Of a DNA stretch of 6,513 nt, positions 5,530 to 6,513 are shown piece by piece. Source of the DNA: Deltaproteobacteria bacterium RIFCSPLOWO2_02_56_12. GTDB lineage: Bacteria; Desulfobacterota; Binatia; UBA9968. Location: assembly GCA_001799045.1 (NCBI GenBank), contig MGRY01000067.1:1717-8229 (forward strand), written 5' to 3'. Each line of letters starts with the position of its first letter. The first letter of the stretch is position 1. The translations under genes were made by a program, and so were the position numbers. A model generated the notes under the pieces. That model searched no databases. It saw only the letters and a program-made list of their open reading frames with translations, and was not told where the DNA came from.

Positions 5530-6513
5530 GATAGCGCATCCAGATACTTCAAGCCCGAGGCGGTATTGAAAATGAGAACCGTCTCATTCGGCTTGATCCA
5601 TCCCCGCTGCCTCAGCCCGCGCAAAGCAGCCACCCCTGCTCCCCCCTCGGGACAGAAGAAGAGACCCTCCAGCCTGCCGACACGATCGATCTCTGCAACC
5701 ATTTCCTGATCGCTCACGCTGAGCGCCGTCCCCTTGCTCTCGCGGATCACCCGGAGCATGAGAAAGTCGGCCACGGCCTGAGGCACTCTCAACCCAGACG
5801 CTATGGTCCTGGCGTTGAGCCAGGGCTCTGCTTTATCTTTCCCTTCATTGTAGGCGCGCACAATCGGCGCGCAGCCTTCTGCCTGGACAGAGACCATGCG
5901 CGGACGCTGCGAGCCAATCCACCCTATTTCTTCCAATTCACTGAAGCCCTTCCACATGCCGATCAATCCTGTCCCGCCTCCGGTCGGATAAATGATAACC
6001 TCAGGGAGCTTCCAGTCGAGCTGCTCGGCAATCTCCAGGCCCATGGTTTTCTTCCCTTCCACGCGGTAGGGCTCCTTTAATGTCGAGACGTCAAACCAGC
6101 CCTCGGCCTCTTTGCGCTCGGCGATCAGCCTGCCGCAGTCGTTGATGAGCCCATCTACCAAGGTCAGTCTGGCGCCGTATTTTTGCGCCTCGACCTGATT
6201 GGCCCTGGGGGTGTCCCTGGGCATGAAAACATGGGCCTCCATTCCGGCCCGGGCGGCATAGGCGGAGAGAGAGCCGCCGGCGTTGCCGGCTGAAGGGATG
6301 GCAACTTTCTTGATTCCCAACTCCTTAGCCAGCGAAACCGCCACCGAAAGACCCCGATCTTTAAAGGATCCTGTGGGGTTTTGCGCCTCATCCTTGATCC
6401 ATACTTTTTTGACGTTGAGCTTCAAGGCCAGTTGCCTGGCTTCGATCAGCGGAGTGAAGCCTTCTCCTAAAGAGACACGGTTCTTTGCCGCCCGCAGGGG
6501 AAGAAATTCCTGG
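5523..6513 (-). CDS. thrC: Threonine synthase, 5' end outside window
   Basis: PLP enzyme that converts O-phospho-L-homoserine to L-threonine and phosphate, the last step of threonine synthesis in the cytosol. 329 residues are visible with no in-frame stop up to the window edge. By family length (about 400) some 60-90 N-terminal residues are missing. In the visible part: SLGEGFTPLIEA (14-25), NPTGSFKDRG with the PLP-binding lysine K51, IPSAGNAGGSLSAYAARAG (72-90), YPTGGGTGLIG (175-185, binding the PLP phosphate), FFCPEGGAGVAAL (285-297) and NTASGLKYL near the end (316-324). A TTG at 6425 looks like a start but is an internal leucine codon, because SLGEGFTPL lies upstream of it in frame. The fold-type II family also includes threonine dehydratase and cysteine synthase, but the GEGFTPL and NTASGLKY motifs fit threonine synthase best. 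Confidence 0.93.
   Translation of the reverse strand, partial: QEFLPLRAAKNRVSLGEGFTPLIEARQLALKLNVKKVWIKDEAQNPTGSFKDRGLSVAVSLAKELGIKKVAIPSAGNAGGSLSAYAARAGMEAHVFMPRDTPRANQVEAQKYGARLTLVDGLINDCGRLIAERKEAEGWFDVSTLKEPYRVEGKKTMGLEIAEQLDWKLPEVIIYPTGGGTGLIGMWKGFSELEEIGWIGSQRPRMVSVQAEGCAPIVRAYNEGKDKAEPWLNARTIASGLRVPQAVADFLMLRVIRESKGTALSVSDQEMVAEIDRVGRLEGLFFCPEGGAGVAALRGLRQRGWIKPNETVLIFNTASGLKYLDALSG

Noticed and set aside
6423..6425. TTG as the start of threonine synthase
   Set aside because: The conserved SLGEGFTPL motif lies upstream in the same frame, so the gene continues past the window edge.

Overview
The window looks like ordinary chromosomal DNA from a Gram-negative bacterium of roughly 55% GC. 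All seven recognised genes lie on the minus strand, so they are read from high to low coordinates: thrC (partial), a glycerophosphodiester phosphodiesterase, rpsU, a yqeY-family gene, cvpA, dnaG and rpoD (partial). The sigma factor has a long non-conserved domain between regions 1.2 and 2, as in proteobacterial sigma-70. That, and the order rpsU-yqeY-cvpA-dnaG-rpoD, suggests a Desulfobacterota (deltaproteobacterial) or related lineage. This assignment is an inference from memory of gene orders, not a search result.

Right part (4755-6513): thrC makes threonine from O-phosphohomoserine, and a small cytosolic GDPD gene follows it after 33 bases. The two are probably co-transcribed but have no obvious metabolic link. 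A short palindrome spans the thrC stop codon.

Middle (4496-4754): a gene-free stretch of 259 bases. It holds a good sigma-70 promoter (TTGACT, 16 bases, TAGAAT) and a strong Shine-Dalgarno for rpsU. A second -35-like TTGACC faces the other way and forms an inverted repeat with the first. No convincing terminator for the GDPD unit was seen.

Left part (1-4495): a version of the macromolecular synthesis operon. It couples translation (bS21), the YqeY-like protein, a CvpA-type membrane protein, DNA replication priming (DnaG) and the main sigma factor (RpoD). As I recall, mutS2 often sits between cvpA and dnaG in related genomes. Here that place holds only a 56-base spacer containing a perfect 12-base inverted repeat that resembles a dispersed intergenic repeat family and appears to supply the dnaG ribosome binding site and start codon. 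dnaG and rpoD overlap by 73 bases, and rpoD begins with an unusual basic N-terminal extension encoded largely in the overlap.

I found no mobile element, CRISPR array, RNA gene or clearly new multi-gene system. The points worth a second look are regulatory or architectural: the repeat at the dnaG start, the dnaG/rpoD overlap, a possible internal start in rpoD, and the paired -35 boxes upstream of rpsU.
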